Assembly: GCF_022682495.2 (NCBI RefSeq)
Contig: NC_071391.1
Coordinates: forward strand, 125,407,896-125,471,895
Direction: 5' to 3'
Length of the DNA stretch: 64,000 nt
Source: Desmodus rotundus
Taxonomy: Eukaryota > Chordata > Mammalia > Chiroptera > Phyllostomidae
The translations under genes were made by a program, and so were the position numbers. Shown here in pieces: positions 24,050 to 35,801 of this stretch. Position 1 is the stretch's first letter; each line of letters starts with the position of its first letter. The notes under the pieces were generated by a model, which ran no database searches, had not been told where the DNA came from, and saw nothing but the letters and a program-made list of their open reading frames with translations.

Positions 24050-24529
24050 GAGACTCTATATACACACAAACAACCATTTGGTCGCCCTTTTTTTCTCTAG
24101 GTGACATAATTTCAGGCATGTTATCTTTATATTCCTAAATTACAATACTGAGAATTTGTTGCTCCTTTCATGCCAAGTTCTTAAAGTGAAGGAAGTAGTC
24201 AAACTCAGAGTCTCTTGACTTTCTTAGCTTGAAACCCGGAGATCAGTATTATGGAAGATGTTCTAGCGGGGAAGGAGAGTGGAGGAAGATGGATTTTTGA
24301 GGCAGCTGTTAAAATAACTTGTACATGCACCTGATGATGAAGACTGAACCTGGGAGAGGGGCTGTGGAATTAGAGAGGAGAGATGGACCTGATATGGCTA
24401 TGGAGTAGACTGTGGACCACACTCTTATAGTGCATACCCCCATCTGAATCTCATCCTTCTTGAGCATACGGAATTTAGTACTTTTGCTAAAGGAATTATT
24501 TTAAAGAAGTATCCTATTAGTCTGTTTCC
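24050..24529. other. Unassigned intronic DNA
   Basis: A stretch between HAL1-like copy 2 and the next L1 block. No gene or repeat family was recognised. Confidence 0.4.
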
Positions 24530-25400
24530 TGGCCCTTTAAGGTCATATTCTTTATTGTATCTCTTTTAATTTCAGTTTCCACATGTTTTATTCCACATAG
24601 ATATGGTTTGATTTTTTTATTGATCTTGTATTTTACGACTCTGCTGAACTTACTAATTCTAGGATTTTCTTGCCTTTTTAATTTTTTTAAGATTTCTTCA
24701 AGATTTCTATGTAGATAATCATGTCATCTGCCATCAGTTTATTTCTTCCTTTCTGACTACTATGCATTTTTTTTCAGATTTTATTTATTTATTTTTAGAG
24801 ATAAGGGAAGGGGAGGGAGAAAGAGAGGGAGAGAAACATCAATGTGTGGTTGCCTCTTATGCATCCCCTACTGGGGACTTGCCCTGCAACCCAGGCATGT
24901 GTTCTGACTGGGAATCGAACCAGCGACCCTTTGGTTCTCAGGCCCGTGCTCAATCTATTGAACTACACCAGCCAGGGCAGTATGTATTTCTTTTTCTTGC
25001 CTTGTTGTGCTCGCTTTTGCTTCTCTTTTTACCAGACTCTTGCTGTGGCCACCAATAATAAGAAATCATAGTCATTAAGACAAATAGACTTCTGCCTGGA
25101 ACACTTGCCTGGATTGGTGCTTTTCTTGTGCAAAGATTTTAAATTATTGATTCAAAGTCTTTAAGAGTTGTGAGCTATTGATTTTTTATTTCTTCTTGAG
25201 TCAGTTTTGGAAATTTATATTTTTCTAAAAACCTAGCCATTGTTTGAAGTTTTTTATATTTATTGGTGTAAAGTTCATATGGTTTCTTATCTTTTAAATC
25301 TGTTTTATGTATCTCTATTTCTTCCCTTTTTTGTATCTTAGACTTTACGTCAATGTAGTTTGTGCCATTCTGCTTTCTAAGGTTTTTGGTCTTTTCTTGT
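24530..25400 (-). repeat. Antisense LINE-1 ORF2 fragment split by a SINE
   Basis: The + strand is the reverse complement of L1 ORF2, with 'attttacgactctgctgaacttactaattctagg' and 'gatttctatgtagataatcatgtcatctgcc' near 24630-24735. Similar text continues after the SINE to about 25400 ('tttcttcttgagtcagttttggaaa'). The reading frames are broken. Confidence 0.75.
24771..24980 (-). mobile_element. VES-type SINE
   Basis: The minus strand reads GCCCTGGCTGGTGTAGTTCA, then a B-box-like GGTTCGATTCC, CCTGGGTTGCAGGGCAAGTC, a TCTCTCCCTCTC tract and an AAATAAATAAAATC tail. Flanks TATGCATTTT and TATGTATTTC give an imperfect target-site duplication (8 of 10). Overlapping + strand open frames here are antisense noise. 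Confidence 0.9.
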
Positions 25401-26730
25401 TTTTGGTCAGTGTACTTGCTCCTAGCATTCCTTTCTTCTCAAATTGTGCCCCAACCTCACCTTTTCTAATTTGCAGTTTCTAAACTGCTATGCAGTTGGT
25501 GTCCAGAGAATAAAGTTTGCTTAAACTATGAGTCAGTTGAGAGTAAATATGCGTAGTGTAAGGGCTTTAAGTATTATCATCTGAGAACTTGAACTTTATT
25601 ATAATGTCCTACACATGTGGCATAAGTAAATGTTAAAATGAATAAACTTTATTATCTTTTCAGCTTACTTGTTTCTCAGCTTTTTATAGGTGAGGTTTTA
25701 TTCAGTTAATAAGTTCAAGGTTTTTTCATTTTTCTAATTTTTAAAAAATAAAATTATGTTATATTGTAATATATAACACAAAACTGGAGTGTATTACTTG
25801 GAGTTCCTAGTCTATAATTTTGGTCAAAATGGTTCTCTTGGCATTAGTTCTTTAAAAATGGTTAAAAGGTATCCTTATTTGCCCTTACTTCTTCCAGTAC
25901 CTTTCCAAAATATCTTTCTGAAGAATAGACTAATTTTGAAATACTTAATTTTCTTTTTTTGTTATACTGGTAGAAAACCTAGGTTAAAAAAAGGGAAGTT
26001 GTCCTGATTATGTTTTCTTTATTCCCTTCTTTCTTGGATTCACTACAAGCTGCCAAATTGTTTAAAGACCCTTAGTTTTCTTCAGGCCTAAAATTTAACA
26101 TAGAAGAGAGTAGTATCCTTTAGTTTGTAAAAGGATGATAAATGTATTCTAAGTAGTTTTAGATAAAAGGTAAATGGGGAAAGTATTGTTACAAAAAATT
26201 ATTGTATTTTAGCCCACGGAGTCTTTATGTCCTGTGCTGTGAGACTGCCGAGTGTATAAAATGGCCATCCACAGAGAAGGAAATGGTCCTGGTTATAATT
26301 GCCTACCTACCACTGGTAACTGAATACTCTATAAATTAATAGCAGGATCACAATGAGCTCACTGTTAAGCATTTCCCCAAATTAGAGATTTTTTTCTGGA
26401 TTAAGGCTAGCCAGTGTAGTATCTTGATGCACTAAATTCCTCAACTGAGAGTTGTTTTGCCCTTGTCGGTGTGTGTGTGTGTGTTTGAGATTTGTGGGAA
26501 GGTGTGATGCACTGTGCTGTAGAGAGCATGGTCCATAGGGGCAGTGCCTGCAGCACTAATCACCTGCAATTGCGATGCTTAGTGCAGTTGCTTGATTTGC
26601 CTAACCGTGGCCTCCCTTGAGGTGGAGGATAAAGGCAGGACTGGCTCACCAATAAGCTCTCCCTAGACATAAAACAGCTTTGATTTTTTGCTGCTAGCAC
26701 CAACATGTACCTTCTGCCTTGGATTGGTTG
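25401..26730. other. Intronic DNA, nothing recognised
   Basis: No gene or RNA is seen. A (GT)n run lies at about 26470-26484. The rest is ordinary AT-rich intron sequence. Confidence 0.45.
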
Positions 26731-26734
26731 TATA

Positions 26735-26935
26735 AGAGAAGCTAAATTTTTGAGCCCCTATTATACACTAAGCTGTTCTTACCTAATGTCATACTATCCT
26801 CTTAAACACTTTTATAAAAAAAGGGGTAATTTTTCCTGTTTTTACATGGTAAGACTGAGACTTAGATTTCACACAGCTAGTGAGTGTTTGGATTTGATTT
26901 TTAGGGCCCTCAGAAGCTAATGCACATGTTCCTTA
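26735..26935 (-). repeat. MIR element, antisense
   Basis: 'gagcccctattatacactaagctgttctt ... ttttacatggtaagactgagacttagatttcacacagctagtgag' is the reverse complement of the tRNA-derived mammalian MIR core. Confidence 0.75.
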
Positions 26936-27454
26936 TGTTCCATCCCAGTCTGTCAATAGTACTGGCCATATAAGAAACATTTCAATGACTAGTATATTTG
27001 TTAGTATATTCATAAGATACTTTCTCCACAGAAAAGGAAGCATAACTTACTAGGTTTTATGCTTCACTGGTGTGCAATAACTAACTATATGGTACAATTT
27101 AAATTGTGGCAGTGTTGTTTTTTTTAATAGACTAAAAAGGAATTTTGAATAAAAAAAATAAGAATGAGGATTATGTTCCTGGACCTTTCCCAGTACTCTA
27201 CAGATGAGCTATGCTTAGTTTAGATTGTAGATCAGCTGTAGCTTCAACTGCCAAGGAACACTGAAACCCCCATAGTACTTCTAGAAAATAACATAGAAAT
27301 TCAGATGATTAATAGGACTTGCAACGTGGCAGATAGTATGCATAGGACAATATTGGCATTTGGGGTGACCCATGAGAAATGAAAGGGAGAGTTATTTTTA
27401 AAGGGAAGAAAAGCTTAAAGCTTTATACTAGATAGTATAGATAACAGTTCTAAA
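26936..27454. other. Intronic DNA, nothing recognised
   Basis: AT-rich sequence with no recognised feature. Confidence 0.4.
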
Positions 27455-27680
27455 GCCACTGTCTTGAGTATTTCCTATGAGCCAAAGGCTTTATGGATAC
27501 CTTTTCTCATTCTCATATCCAACCTGTGAGGGTAGATATTATCTTTATTTTACCAAGAGACAAAGTTAGAAAAAAAAAAAAAGAGAGACAAAGTTAGGCT
27601 CAGAAATATGGAGGAAGACATTCAAGTTCACGGTATTCTTAAGTGGTTAAAGCTGGAATTCAGCCTCCTCCCCCACCATG
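27455..27680 (-). repeat. MIR element, antisense, with a local duplication
   Basis: 'tgagtatttcctatgagccaaaggc ... attatctttattttaccaagagacaaagttag' and 'gttaggctcagaaatatgg ... acattcaagttcacgg' match the reverse complement of MIR. The phrase GAGACAAAGTTAG occurs twice, at about 27558 and 27586, separated by an A-rich run. This implies a small duplication inside the repeat. Confidence 0.75.
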
Positions 27681-28450
27681 GACTATCTTATTACGCTTAT
27701 GCCTTAAGCAAAGCTCGGATGATGTAAGTGGATTAGTCTTAAGAATGGGATTTTGATGGCCTGTAGTGCCTTCCTATATGACACTGGAAGTTAGAACTGT
27801 GTAAGTAAAACTGAAGAAATGGAAACATAAATTTTAGATGCTTATTTTTGTTAGAAAAAGAAATCACCCTTAAATTGTCATTTTTGGGAGGTGTTAACGG
27901 AGGATCTATATAACACTGTGACTCTTAGTTTGATTTTATGTCCTCTCTTCTTTTTTTAAAAATGGACTACTCTATTTTTCTTAATATGCAGAAAAAATAT
28001 AAGAACTTCTTGAGCTTTATTCCTTGAATTAAGCATAAGGCTTCAAACACATTCTTAACCGACCATGTTGTTAAAAGTAGTATTGAAGTAAAGATACAAA
28101 GCTTAGTTTTATAGATCCATTAGTTGTAACAATATCAGAACATTTCTGAGTGGTATACAAGTCTGTACAAAGGGTGACTTTCATAATAGATAGAGTGTAG
28201 ACATCAAAATATTCACAGTAGGCTGTGAATATAGCTTTTACTGTGGACTCTTGGTCAAAGTATTGTCACACATTATAATAAAATGGAACAATAATATTCT
28301 TTTGAGCGTGCATGTGCTACCTTTTCAAATTTTAATATAATTTCATCAGCTTTTTTGCTCTGCAGTAGTGAAAATATATAGCAATGGTGTGTTCCTTGAG
28401 GTTTTAAAGAGCTTATTAATGACACTACTCAGACTTAGAGTTGTTAACAT
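27681..28450. other. Intronic DNA, nothing recognised
   Basis: AT-rich with no supported feature. Confidence 0.4.
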
Positions 28451-28534
28451 ACAGTTCCAAAACTGATTCAAGAGGAGGTAGCAAACCTGAATAGACTCAT
28501 AATGCAAGAAACTTAAGTCCAGGTTACTATTAAT

Positions 28535-28670
28535 CTTTAGTTGTATCAGTTTCTCCGTCAAAATTGAGATAATTTTTACTCAGAGTTGTTGGGAGAAGTA
28601 TAATGCTTATACCAGTCCCTGGCACACAGTTAGCATTCAGTGGTATCAATTGTCATCACAGCCAGCATTA
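28535..28670 (+). repeat. MIR element fragment
   Basis: 'tcagtttctccgtcaaaattgagataatttttactcagagttgttggga ... ccctggcacacagttagcattcag' corresponds to the 3' half of MIR on the + strand. Confidence 0.7.
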
Positions 28671-29117
28671 CCATCATTACTCCCTTTTTCAGCTTCCCGA
28701 GGCTTGTCTGTTTTATCGCTTACTCCAAATACTCTTGGGTTTATTTATCAATTTAAAAAATATGGCTGTCAGAGGTTTTTCTCTTTTACTAGTCTGATCC
28801 CATCTCTGACAGAGCTAACTAAAAAAAATAAGAAAAAAATACCATTCAAGAAATGAGAAGGGGTATAATCACATACATGAAGATTTTTTTAATTATAAAG
28901 GAAGATTATATACAGGTTTTTGCGCAAAAGAGAAATTATGGAGAGATGTTCACCCAAATAGTAACATAGTTAACTCAGGGTGGTGGGATTTCAGGTGAGG
29001 ATTAGATTTTTATTTGGTATGTTTACGTAGCTTTACTTCTTAGAGTATTGTTTCCCCAAATTGTACCCTAGAAAGAACATTCATTTTAGTAAATGTAATA
29101 TCAAAGGTTTTATGACG
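28671..29117. other. Intronic DNA, nothing recognised
   Basis: A stretch of AT-rich sequence without assigned elements. Confidence 0.4.
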
Positions 29118-29125
29118 TACTTTAT

Positions 29126-29462
29126 CAGAGGTTGGCAAATTATGGCCCATAGGCCAAATCTGGTCTGCTACTTGTTTTTGTACAGCCTCTAAGCTAAGAA
29201 TGGATTTTACACTTTTAAATGGTTGGGAAAAAATCAGGAGAATACTTTGTGACAAGTGGAAATTATATGAAATTTGAATTTCATTGACCATAAGTGAAGT
29301 TTTACTGACATACATTTATGCTTACTCATTTACATATTCTCTGCGGTTGCATCCAAGTCACAAGGGCGGAGTTCAGTAATTTCCCCAGAGAACGTACGGC
29401 GTGCGAAGCCTCAGATGTTTACTTAACTGTGACCCTTTTCAGAATAAGTTTGCTGACCTCTG
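29126..29462 (-). mobile_element. hAT-Charlie non-autonomous element (MER1/MER5 group)
   Basis: The left end CAGAGGTTGGCAAATTATGG and the right end AAGTTTGCTGACCTCTG are inverted repeats. The interior has 'gaatggattttacacttttaaatggttggg' and 'gtttacttaactgtgacccttttcaga', which I associate with Charlie-family hAT non-autonomous elements. Flanking 8-mers TACTTTAT (29118-29125) and TACTGCAT (29463-29470) agree at 6 of 8, consistent with an old hAT target-site duplication. Confidence 0.78.
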
Positions 29463-29794
29463 TACTGCATTAGAGAAACCAGTTTAGTGTGATGTCTTTT
29501 TCTGGTTGTTTCTTTCTTTTTTTTTTTAACTTTGCCTGCTTTAGGGTAACTATCTAGTCTAGAATAAATGATTGCCAAGTTAAAGAATACAAGCATTTTG
29601 ATAAATAATGCCAAATTGCCATGCACGAAAAAAATTGCAATATATTAATTTGTTATTTTCTAAATAGTCTATAATTTTAAGTTTTGGATTTCTCTTTTAC
29701 CTACAATTTATGAGAGCTTTTTATTTTCCTAGTGGCTTTTTTTGTATAATACTTGGTTATTAATTCCCACTGTGGTCAAAATGTGGTCTGTATA

Positions 29795-30200
29795 ATTTAA
29801 AATTTTATTATGCAATGTATCATGTACAGGAGCAAGTGTATAAAATATAAGTGCAGTCTAAAGAATAGTTTATAAGTAAAAACCATGTCCCCAGTACCCA
29901 GGCTAAGAAACAGAAAATCACCAGTGTTTTAGAAGCTTCCTGAGTGCCCCTCCCTAATTACGTCCATCCTCCAAATAGGTAACCATTTCCTTTCTATATT
30001 TTTATTTTATATGTATGTGTACTTAAACAATATATTTTGGGGGTTGCCTGTTTAAAAGGTAAATGAATTCATAATGTATATATCATCTGTATGATTTATT
30101 TCTCTAAGCATTATGTTTTTGAGATTCATGTGCATAGATGCCACTACCTGAAGCTTATCATCCTTGCTGTATAGTAACCCGTTATATGAATGTACACTGA
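29795..30200 (-). repeat. Antisense LINE-1 fragment
   Basis: 'aagaaacagaaaatcaccagtg', 'tccatcctccaaataggtaaccatttcc' and 'gagattcatgtgcatagatgccac' resemble the reverse complement of old L1, parallel to the copy near 13960. Confidence 0.65.
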
Positions 30201-30429
30201 GGGACTAATGAGGCTTCACTTAGATGTCTCAGTGACAGTCTCAACTGCAGCATTTTCTAAATTGAATTTATTAACTCTCTCCAGTACGTCAGTTGCCAAA
30301 TCTGCTCTATTGTGTTTCCTGTCTCCGAAATAGCATCTCTAGCCATCTGTTTTCTCCAGTTGGAAACTTGACATTTGTTTTTGATACCTACTTTTTTTCA
30401 TTACCAATCAATTATTAATCCTATGATTT

Positions 30430-30830
30430 GACTTCTTAACATTTCGAATTCATCCCTACTATCACCAGCCTTGTCCAGCTTCTACCTGCATCCCTGCAGT
30501 AGTCTCCGCCATGGTGTCGATACCCTTTCCTGTTCTCTCATCATGGGTTACAAGGCCTGCCTCTTCAACTTCATCTTGGTACTCTTCCCGTCACACACTA
30601 GTCTGTGTTATTAACATCGGCCATTATTCATGCCATGCTCATTCCTGCCTCTAACCTTTGCAAATGCTCTTCCCTAATTCATTTTTAATATCCTTCAGGA
30701 CAAAATTTTGAAATACTACCTCACAGAGAAGTGGTTCTTGCTTACTGCCCCTTAAATTAGATCATGTCTCCCTGTTACCGATAGGACTTTGTATATACTG
30801 CTCCCTCTGGCACCACTATAAACTTTAGTT
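30430..30830 (+). repeat. LINE-2 remnant
   Basis: 'caccagccttgtccagcttctacctgcatccctgcagtagtctcc' to 'gcctctaacctttgcaaatgctcttcc ... cctcacagagaagtggttcttgc' is the + strand L2 3' region, highly decayed. Confidence 0.65.
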
Positions 30831-31090
30831 AAATGGTAATTGAGGACAACCTCTTATCTGATTCAATCAGGACCAGCAGTCTACAAAGTCTAATAAGGCA
30901 AGAAATCAGAAAAAGGATACACACCTTAAATATTTTATTCTAAAAATAAAACTGCATGTTCATTTGTCAGTCTCTTGATTAAGGGGCCAAAGTCTTTTCT
31001 CGGAGCGTAGATCCACCTGTTGCAGTATCATATTGTTTATCTTGCAGAAACCATACCCATAATGTATGATCTAAGATTTCCAGTTTGAGT

Positions 31091-31312
31091 TTTTTATTTT
31101 TACTTTTTAAAAGATTTTATTTATTTGTTTTTAGGGAGAGGGGAAGGGAAGGAAAAAGAGAGGGAGAGATACAACAACACGTGGTTGTCTCTTGTATGCC
31201 CCCTGCTGGGGACCTGGCCTGCAACCCAGGCATGTGTTCTGACTGGGAATCGAACTGGCGACCCTTTGGTTCACAGGCTGGCACTTAATGCACTGAGCCA
31301 CACCAGCCAGGG
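31091..31312 (-). mobile_element. VES-type SINE
   Basis: The minus strand starts GGCCCTGGCTGGTGTGGCTC, has A-box-like TGGCTCAGTGCATTAAG, a B-box-like GGTTCGATTCC, the CCTGGGTTGCAGGCCAGGTC core, a pyrimidine tract and an A-rich tail. An 11-bp direct repeat, CCAGTTTGAGT, flanks it at 31080-31090 and 31313-31323. Confidence 0.92.
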
Positions 31313-31648
31313 CCAGTTTGAGTGTTTTAAGTAGAACAAGAATTTATAGACTATTCTGATGCATTCTGGGTTTAGAATTCTTATAGATCTTTGCAATACT
31401 TTTCCTAGTATTTTTACTAATTCTTTCTTATACCTAATTCAGTAGCATAAGTTGCTTTTATTAAGTATTTCAAAGTCATTGAACTCAGTCTTTCCCACTC
31501 TCCCACGTTTCATTTGGTTAATGAACACTTAATTAAGGCACATAATTACAATAAGTATAAGTGACATGACAGGTTTGGAAGCTAATATAACTAACTCAGT
31601 AAAAATATAACTCATCCAGTGGGAACGGAAGTACTGGGGCATACTGAG

Positions 31649-32026
31649 TCAGTGGGCTCCACATATTTTGAGTGCGTACATACATGGATTGGGTTGGCCA
31701 AAAAGTCCATTTAGTGTTTTCCACAAAATAAAAGGCACATTTTTCATTTTCACCAATAACTTACTGATTTGGATATTTTGAGTATGCCCGGCTATCTCCC
31801 ACATGGTATAATGTTGACTGTTTTCAACTGAAGTCTTGATTTGATCGCTATCAACTTCAACTGGTCCACCCAACCATGGAGCATCCATCGTCCAGCGAGA
31901 ACTCTCCGACATGCAACTTCGCAAACCACTTCTGACACGTTCAGTCACAGCACCTTCCTCATACACTGCGCAGTTCTTTTCTTGCATTTCAGTTGCATTT
32001 TTACCTCTCTTGAAATAATAAGCCAT
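31649..32026 (-). pseudogene. Truncated mariner transposase (125 codons)
   Basis: This open frame carries the mariner N-terminal DNA-binding region. The stretch around residues 28-48 (VRSGLRSCMSESSRWTMDAP) is read in a shifted frame relative to the family, where an FAK-type stretch would be expected. Two compensating frameshifts therefore keep the frame open before GGPVEVDSDQI restores the family match. The last 20 or so residues run through the inverted repeat and out of the element. With no catalytic domain it cannot transpose DNA. Expression is not supported by anything seen here. Confidence 0.8.
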
Positions 32027-32241
32027 AATATGTCATAAATGTTGCTTAATTTCTTCCACCTTCAATATTAAAATGACTACACAAAAGTTCACCAATTTTG
32101 ATTATTTTCAAATGTGCCCTGATATGACAGCTGTCACAATACAATCTAACAAAGATTGTTCAAATGAAGTTAAAGACAAACTAAATGCTAGTAGAGCCAT
32201 GTTCTGGGAAAAAACCAAAGGAACTTCATGGCCAACCTAAT
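31688..32241 (-). mobile_element. Non-autonomous mariner with transposase N-terminus
   Basis: The ends ATTGGGTTGGCCAAAAAGTC and GGAACTTCATGGCCAACCTAAT are mariner terminal inverted repeats. The right end abuts TA while the left TA is mutated. Inside, a minus-strand frame (to 32026) encodes mariner transposase N-terminal text: YYFKRGKNATEMQEKNCAVY, EEGAVTERV, GGPVEVDSDQIKTSVEN and KLLVKMKNVPFIL. Then the coding text runs directly into the terminal repeat. The helix-turn-helix DNA-binding half is therefore kept while the DDD catalytic half is missing. It sits 13 bases from a hAT element. Confidence 0.87.
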
Positions 32242-32254
32242 ACATGGTGTACTG

Positions 32255-32511
32255 CAATGATTTTCAACATTTGTCATCTCATAGCATACATAAACTAATG
32301 CTAAAATTCTTCACATCAAAAAGTATCCTTTTTGCCCATCTGACAAAATAGGTATCATTTTGACTTATTCACACCAGACAGCTATTGTTGTGTTGGCTAT
32401 TGTCACTTTTCAGTTCGACAATCTATGAGAAAAGAGGTCAGTGCCCCTGACTAACTAGTCAGGTACTGCATGTTTTAACAATTCTTGAGGCACACCAGTT
32501 GAAAATAGCAG
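32255..32511. mobile_element. hAT MITE adjacent to the mariner
   Basis: The left end CAATGATTTTCAACATTTGT and the right end ACACCAGTTGAAAATAGCAG are inverted repeats, with interior text such as 'gacaatctatgagaaaagaggtcagtgcccctgactaac' that I recognise as a mammalian hAT MITE type. Flanking 8-mers GTGTACTG (32247-32254) and GCCTACTG (32512-32519) agree at 6 of 8. Confidence 0.78.
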
Positions 32512-32519
32512 GCCTACTG

Positions 32520-34171
32520 TATAAATGCCATGTATATTGTAAGAGAGTTCTGAGGTTGAGTTATATGACTGCTTATTACCCACAAAACGGTAATTTTACA
32601 TGGTTGAACATAATACTGAATGACAGCATAGAAATAAATAGACATCCAGTTGGATAGGCACAGTAAAGTGTGTAAATAATGATTTAAAAAATATTTTTTT
32701 AAACAACCCAACTAGTTCTTGGTTTTTTGAAGGGACGTAGCAATGACAGCCATGTATGTATCCCTGGGTTTCTGGGTCAGAAGTATTTGACACAGCATTA
32801 TCTTTTTCTGAAACTTGTTGAAATGCCACCAAAATAGCAGTCAAAAGTTGAATCCCCTCAGCTGCCTCTTGTAACCTGAATTTGGCACAGAACTACTTTC
32901 CTCAGTCTGTGTCCCAAGTTTTGTTACTGTGACTGAAGGACTTTCTGTCCGGAAGGTGTTACCATGACTAAGTGGTCTAGATAGACTAAACAGGAGAGGA
33001 GGAATTTGAGTTGAGTCATATTCTTCCTCTTCAGCCGCTATGGCGTGCCATGTAGTCTTAAAACTTGTTGAATTAATTTATTTCTAATAAAGTGTGGTTT
33101 AAGTCCCATTGAAATGAACTCCTGGAAACTATTTCAATTATTTTGTTTTGTGGAAATTTTGTAATAGATACAACTTGGCATTAAGAGGGCCATTGACTGT
33201 ATGTAGTCTTTAATATTTTTATGTATGTACATTTTTGGGTAATGGAATTTGACCTCTAATTTTTCATAATTCTGGTTTATAACTTATCCTTTTAAATGTC
33301 AATTTTCAACAAAAGCTATTTAACTTACAATGACTTTAGAAAACCAGTTTTAAATTATGATTGTCCCTGGAGGAAGGAGTTTTTAGAAATTTGTTTTGGC
33401 TAGTTTCAGGATAGCTATGCAGGTATGGAAATATGAAAGATTGTAATGGATGAGTACCTTTTATTCTGGAATCAGTACAATTGAAATTTAACGCTTTTTA
33501 AGCCATGTGTACCTGTACATAAAGTAATAGAATCGTAATTTAGGTCTCAAAGGGTTTCAGCTAAATGTATTTCCTAAAATTTAACAACAAAACAAAAGAA
33601 CCTCAAAATTGACATTGTAAACATTAAGATAGTTGAAATGCCTTCCTGATTCTTACATGAACTCTTCTATGAATCATTATCAGAATTTTTTTTATTCCCA
33701 GTATTACAGCTGCCCACATAGCATTTCCCACATCAAGAAAAATTCTGTTCTGTATCTCCAATGGGTGTGGAAGAATAATTGTCTTCCTTTAAATTAGAAT
33801 ATTTTGTCACAATGCAATCTATTAACAGTATTCATATTAGAAATAGAGAAATCATTAAATTTTATGCTTTTTATAAAACTGAAACAAAGTGTCAGAAACT
33901 TCCTTTTGTAACCTGACAAGTACAGTTGTTTTCTACACGTCCCACTTATTTATTCAGTTTATTCAATGTACAAACAACTCTCTAAGGGGGTGAGTGGTTT
34001 TAAGTTTGGTTGCTCTCTAAACAGTCATTTTTCGGGTGTGATTTGCTTGTCAAATGTTTTTAGATAGCTACAAAGGTTTTGTTGTAAACATGGAGAGAGA
34101 CTCTGGAACCCTTGAATATTGCTCTTCTAATGTCTACCATGGTGTGGTTTACAATGTTACACACTGCTGAC
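32520..34171. other. AT-rich intronic DNA, nothing recognised
   Basis: No gene, RNA or assigned repeat was seen in about 1.6 kb. This is among the longest stretches of the intron free of recognisable transposons. Confidence 0.4.
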
Positions 34172-34372
34172 CGGGGTCAGCAAACTTTCTGCAAAGGGCC
34201 AGATGGAAAATATTTTAGGCTTTGCAGGCTACATGTGGTCTCTGTCAGTGTTCTTTGGGAGGGGAGGGGGGGTTAAATCTCTTTAAAAATGTAAAAACCA
34301 TTCTTAGCTAGGATCCATCCAGAAATAGTCCACTGGCTGTATTTGGTCCTCAGGCTAGTTTGCTGACCCCTG
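34172..34372 (+). mobile_element. MER5-like hAT MITE
   Basis: It starts CGGGGTCAGCAAACTTTCTG, continues AAAGGGCCAGATGGAAAATA and 'ttttaggctttgcaggc', and ends TTTGCTGACCCCTG, the MER5A/B pattern with matching inverted repeats. No clear 8-bp duplication remains. Confidence 0.85.
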
Positions 34373-35790
34373 TGAAAGAAATATAATTTGAATCATATAT
34401 GTAATTTTAAATATTTTAGTAACCACATTGAAATAGGGGTGGATGAAATTAATTTTAATAATACTTAACCAATTCTACCCACACTACTATCACTTCAGTA
34501 GGTTGCACTAGCCAAATTTCAGGGGCTCAGTCACCACATGAATTGGACAGCACAAGCTGGAGACCAGAGCTGTTCAAAGTATGGTCCATGAGTTGGGGCC
34601 GGTCTGCAGTTCATTGCCAGTCTGTTTCAAGTTAGGTATAGAAATTAAAAGTAAGTACTTAAAATATTTGATAGCGATTTGACAGTTATTTTATGCCTGT
34701 TCAGTCTAATAATGCACTTGCATTTCATGCCCTTTTTTATATTTTATTCCAGTAATTTATTCTTCTTCTATCTTACAAAAGAATAAGTCTGAAATTAAAG
34801 AATAAGTGTGTGGCTGTTCACTATAGATAGTTTAAGAGTCGCTGTTCTAGACAGTCTCTCCTGAGCTTCTGTAGGCCTCTGGCATGTATGGCACAAGTAA
34901 AAAGATGAGAAATGGTGATGAGGTTGTGGCACATAGTTTATCTAGTATTATTCACACGCCCAATACAGAGCAGTGTCCTTTCACTTGTGTCTTTTGGAGC
35001 TACCATTGGAGCATCACCCAAAGCTTGTACAGAACCCAGCAGTGTTCATGCTCAACTCCAGACCAGTTAAATCAGAATCTCTTGGGAGGGACCTGTGCGT
35101 CATGCAGTTTCCAGGTGATTATATTATGCAGCCAGTGTTGGTGTGTGGACCCCTCATCTCAGAAAGCTGTTCTTCATCTAGAAAGACTCTAACCTGGGTG
35201 GGGTTTTCTGTGGGTACCATTTATTCCTTTACCAGTGGAAAGGGCGTCAGGTTGAGTGAACATTGGCATTTTTATCTTTACTCTCTTCTGGAACCCACTA
35301 AAACAAAAGGACTAAAAAAGTCATAAGGCACAAACTCAGAAGTAGAAAACAAATGAGAGAAGACAGAAACAGTCCTGATTGGTCAAGTTCTTGGTAAAGG
35401 AAGGTAGCTAGAAGTGAACAGCGCTGGGAGAGGTGGTCTAAGTGCCTGCAAACGAGCGTGCTGGAAGCAAACCAGTGTGCCCTGCCAGCTAAGCTAGAGG
35501 GACCAGGCACCTCAGAGGGTGAGGGTGAAGCTTGGAGCCGAAAACAGGAGTGCTTGAAAGTCTGCATGTATCAGACTCCCACGAGTCCTCCCCTTCAAGG
35601 CAACTACTGTTCCTTTGCCGTGGATGAAACTAGAAGTTAGAGCTTGGAGAAGTTTAATCTGAGAGGTTTAGTCATAGCTGGAGTTGGGATATCTTTTACA
35701 AATGAGGACACCTTTTGAAAAACGTGGACTTAAGCTAAAGTCTGAATATTGAAACCCACTGTCCCTTGCCCTGCTCTCAGAACACAGCCA
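34373..35790. other. Intronic DNA with possible hAT remnants
   Basis: The stretch 34570-34860 may be another old hAT MITE ('gctgttcaaagtatggtccatgag' with a roughly inverted end near 34850). The text near 35060-35140 ('gaccagttaaatcagaatctcttggga ... ccaggtgattat') resembles MER20. Both are weak. Open frames 34884-35326 on + have no domain and are treated as chance. Confidence 0.35.
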
Positions 35791-35801
35791 TCAGGTATAT
35801 A

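Noticed and set aside
24762..25071. + strand open frames of 98 and 75 codons
   Set aside because: They read antisense through a VES-type SINE, and a similar frame recurs in the SINE at 31091-31312.
26470..26484. (GT)n run
   Set aside because: Ordinary short microsatellite without further signal.
34884..35326. Overlapping + strand frames of 102 and 117 codons
   Set aside because: They span a MER20-like stretch, show no family and have no splice support.
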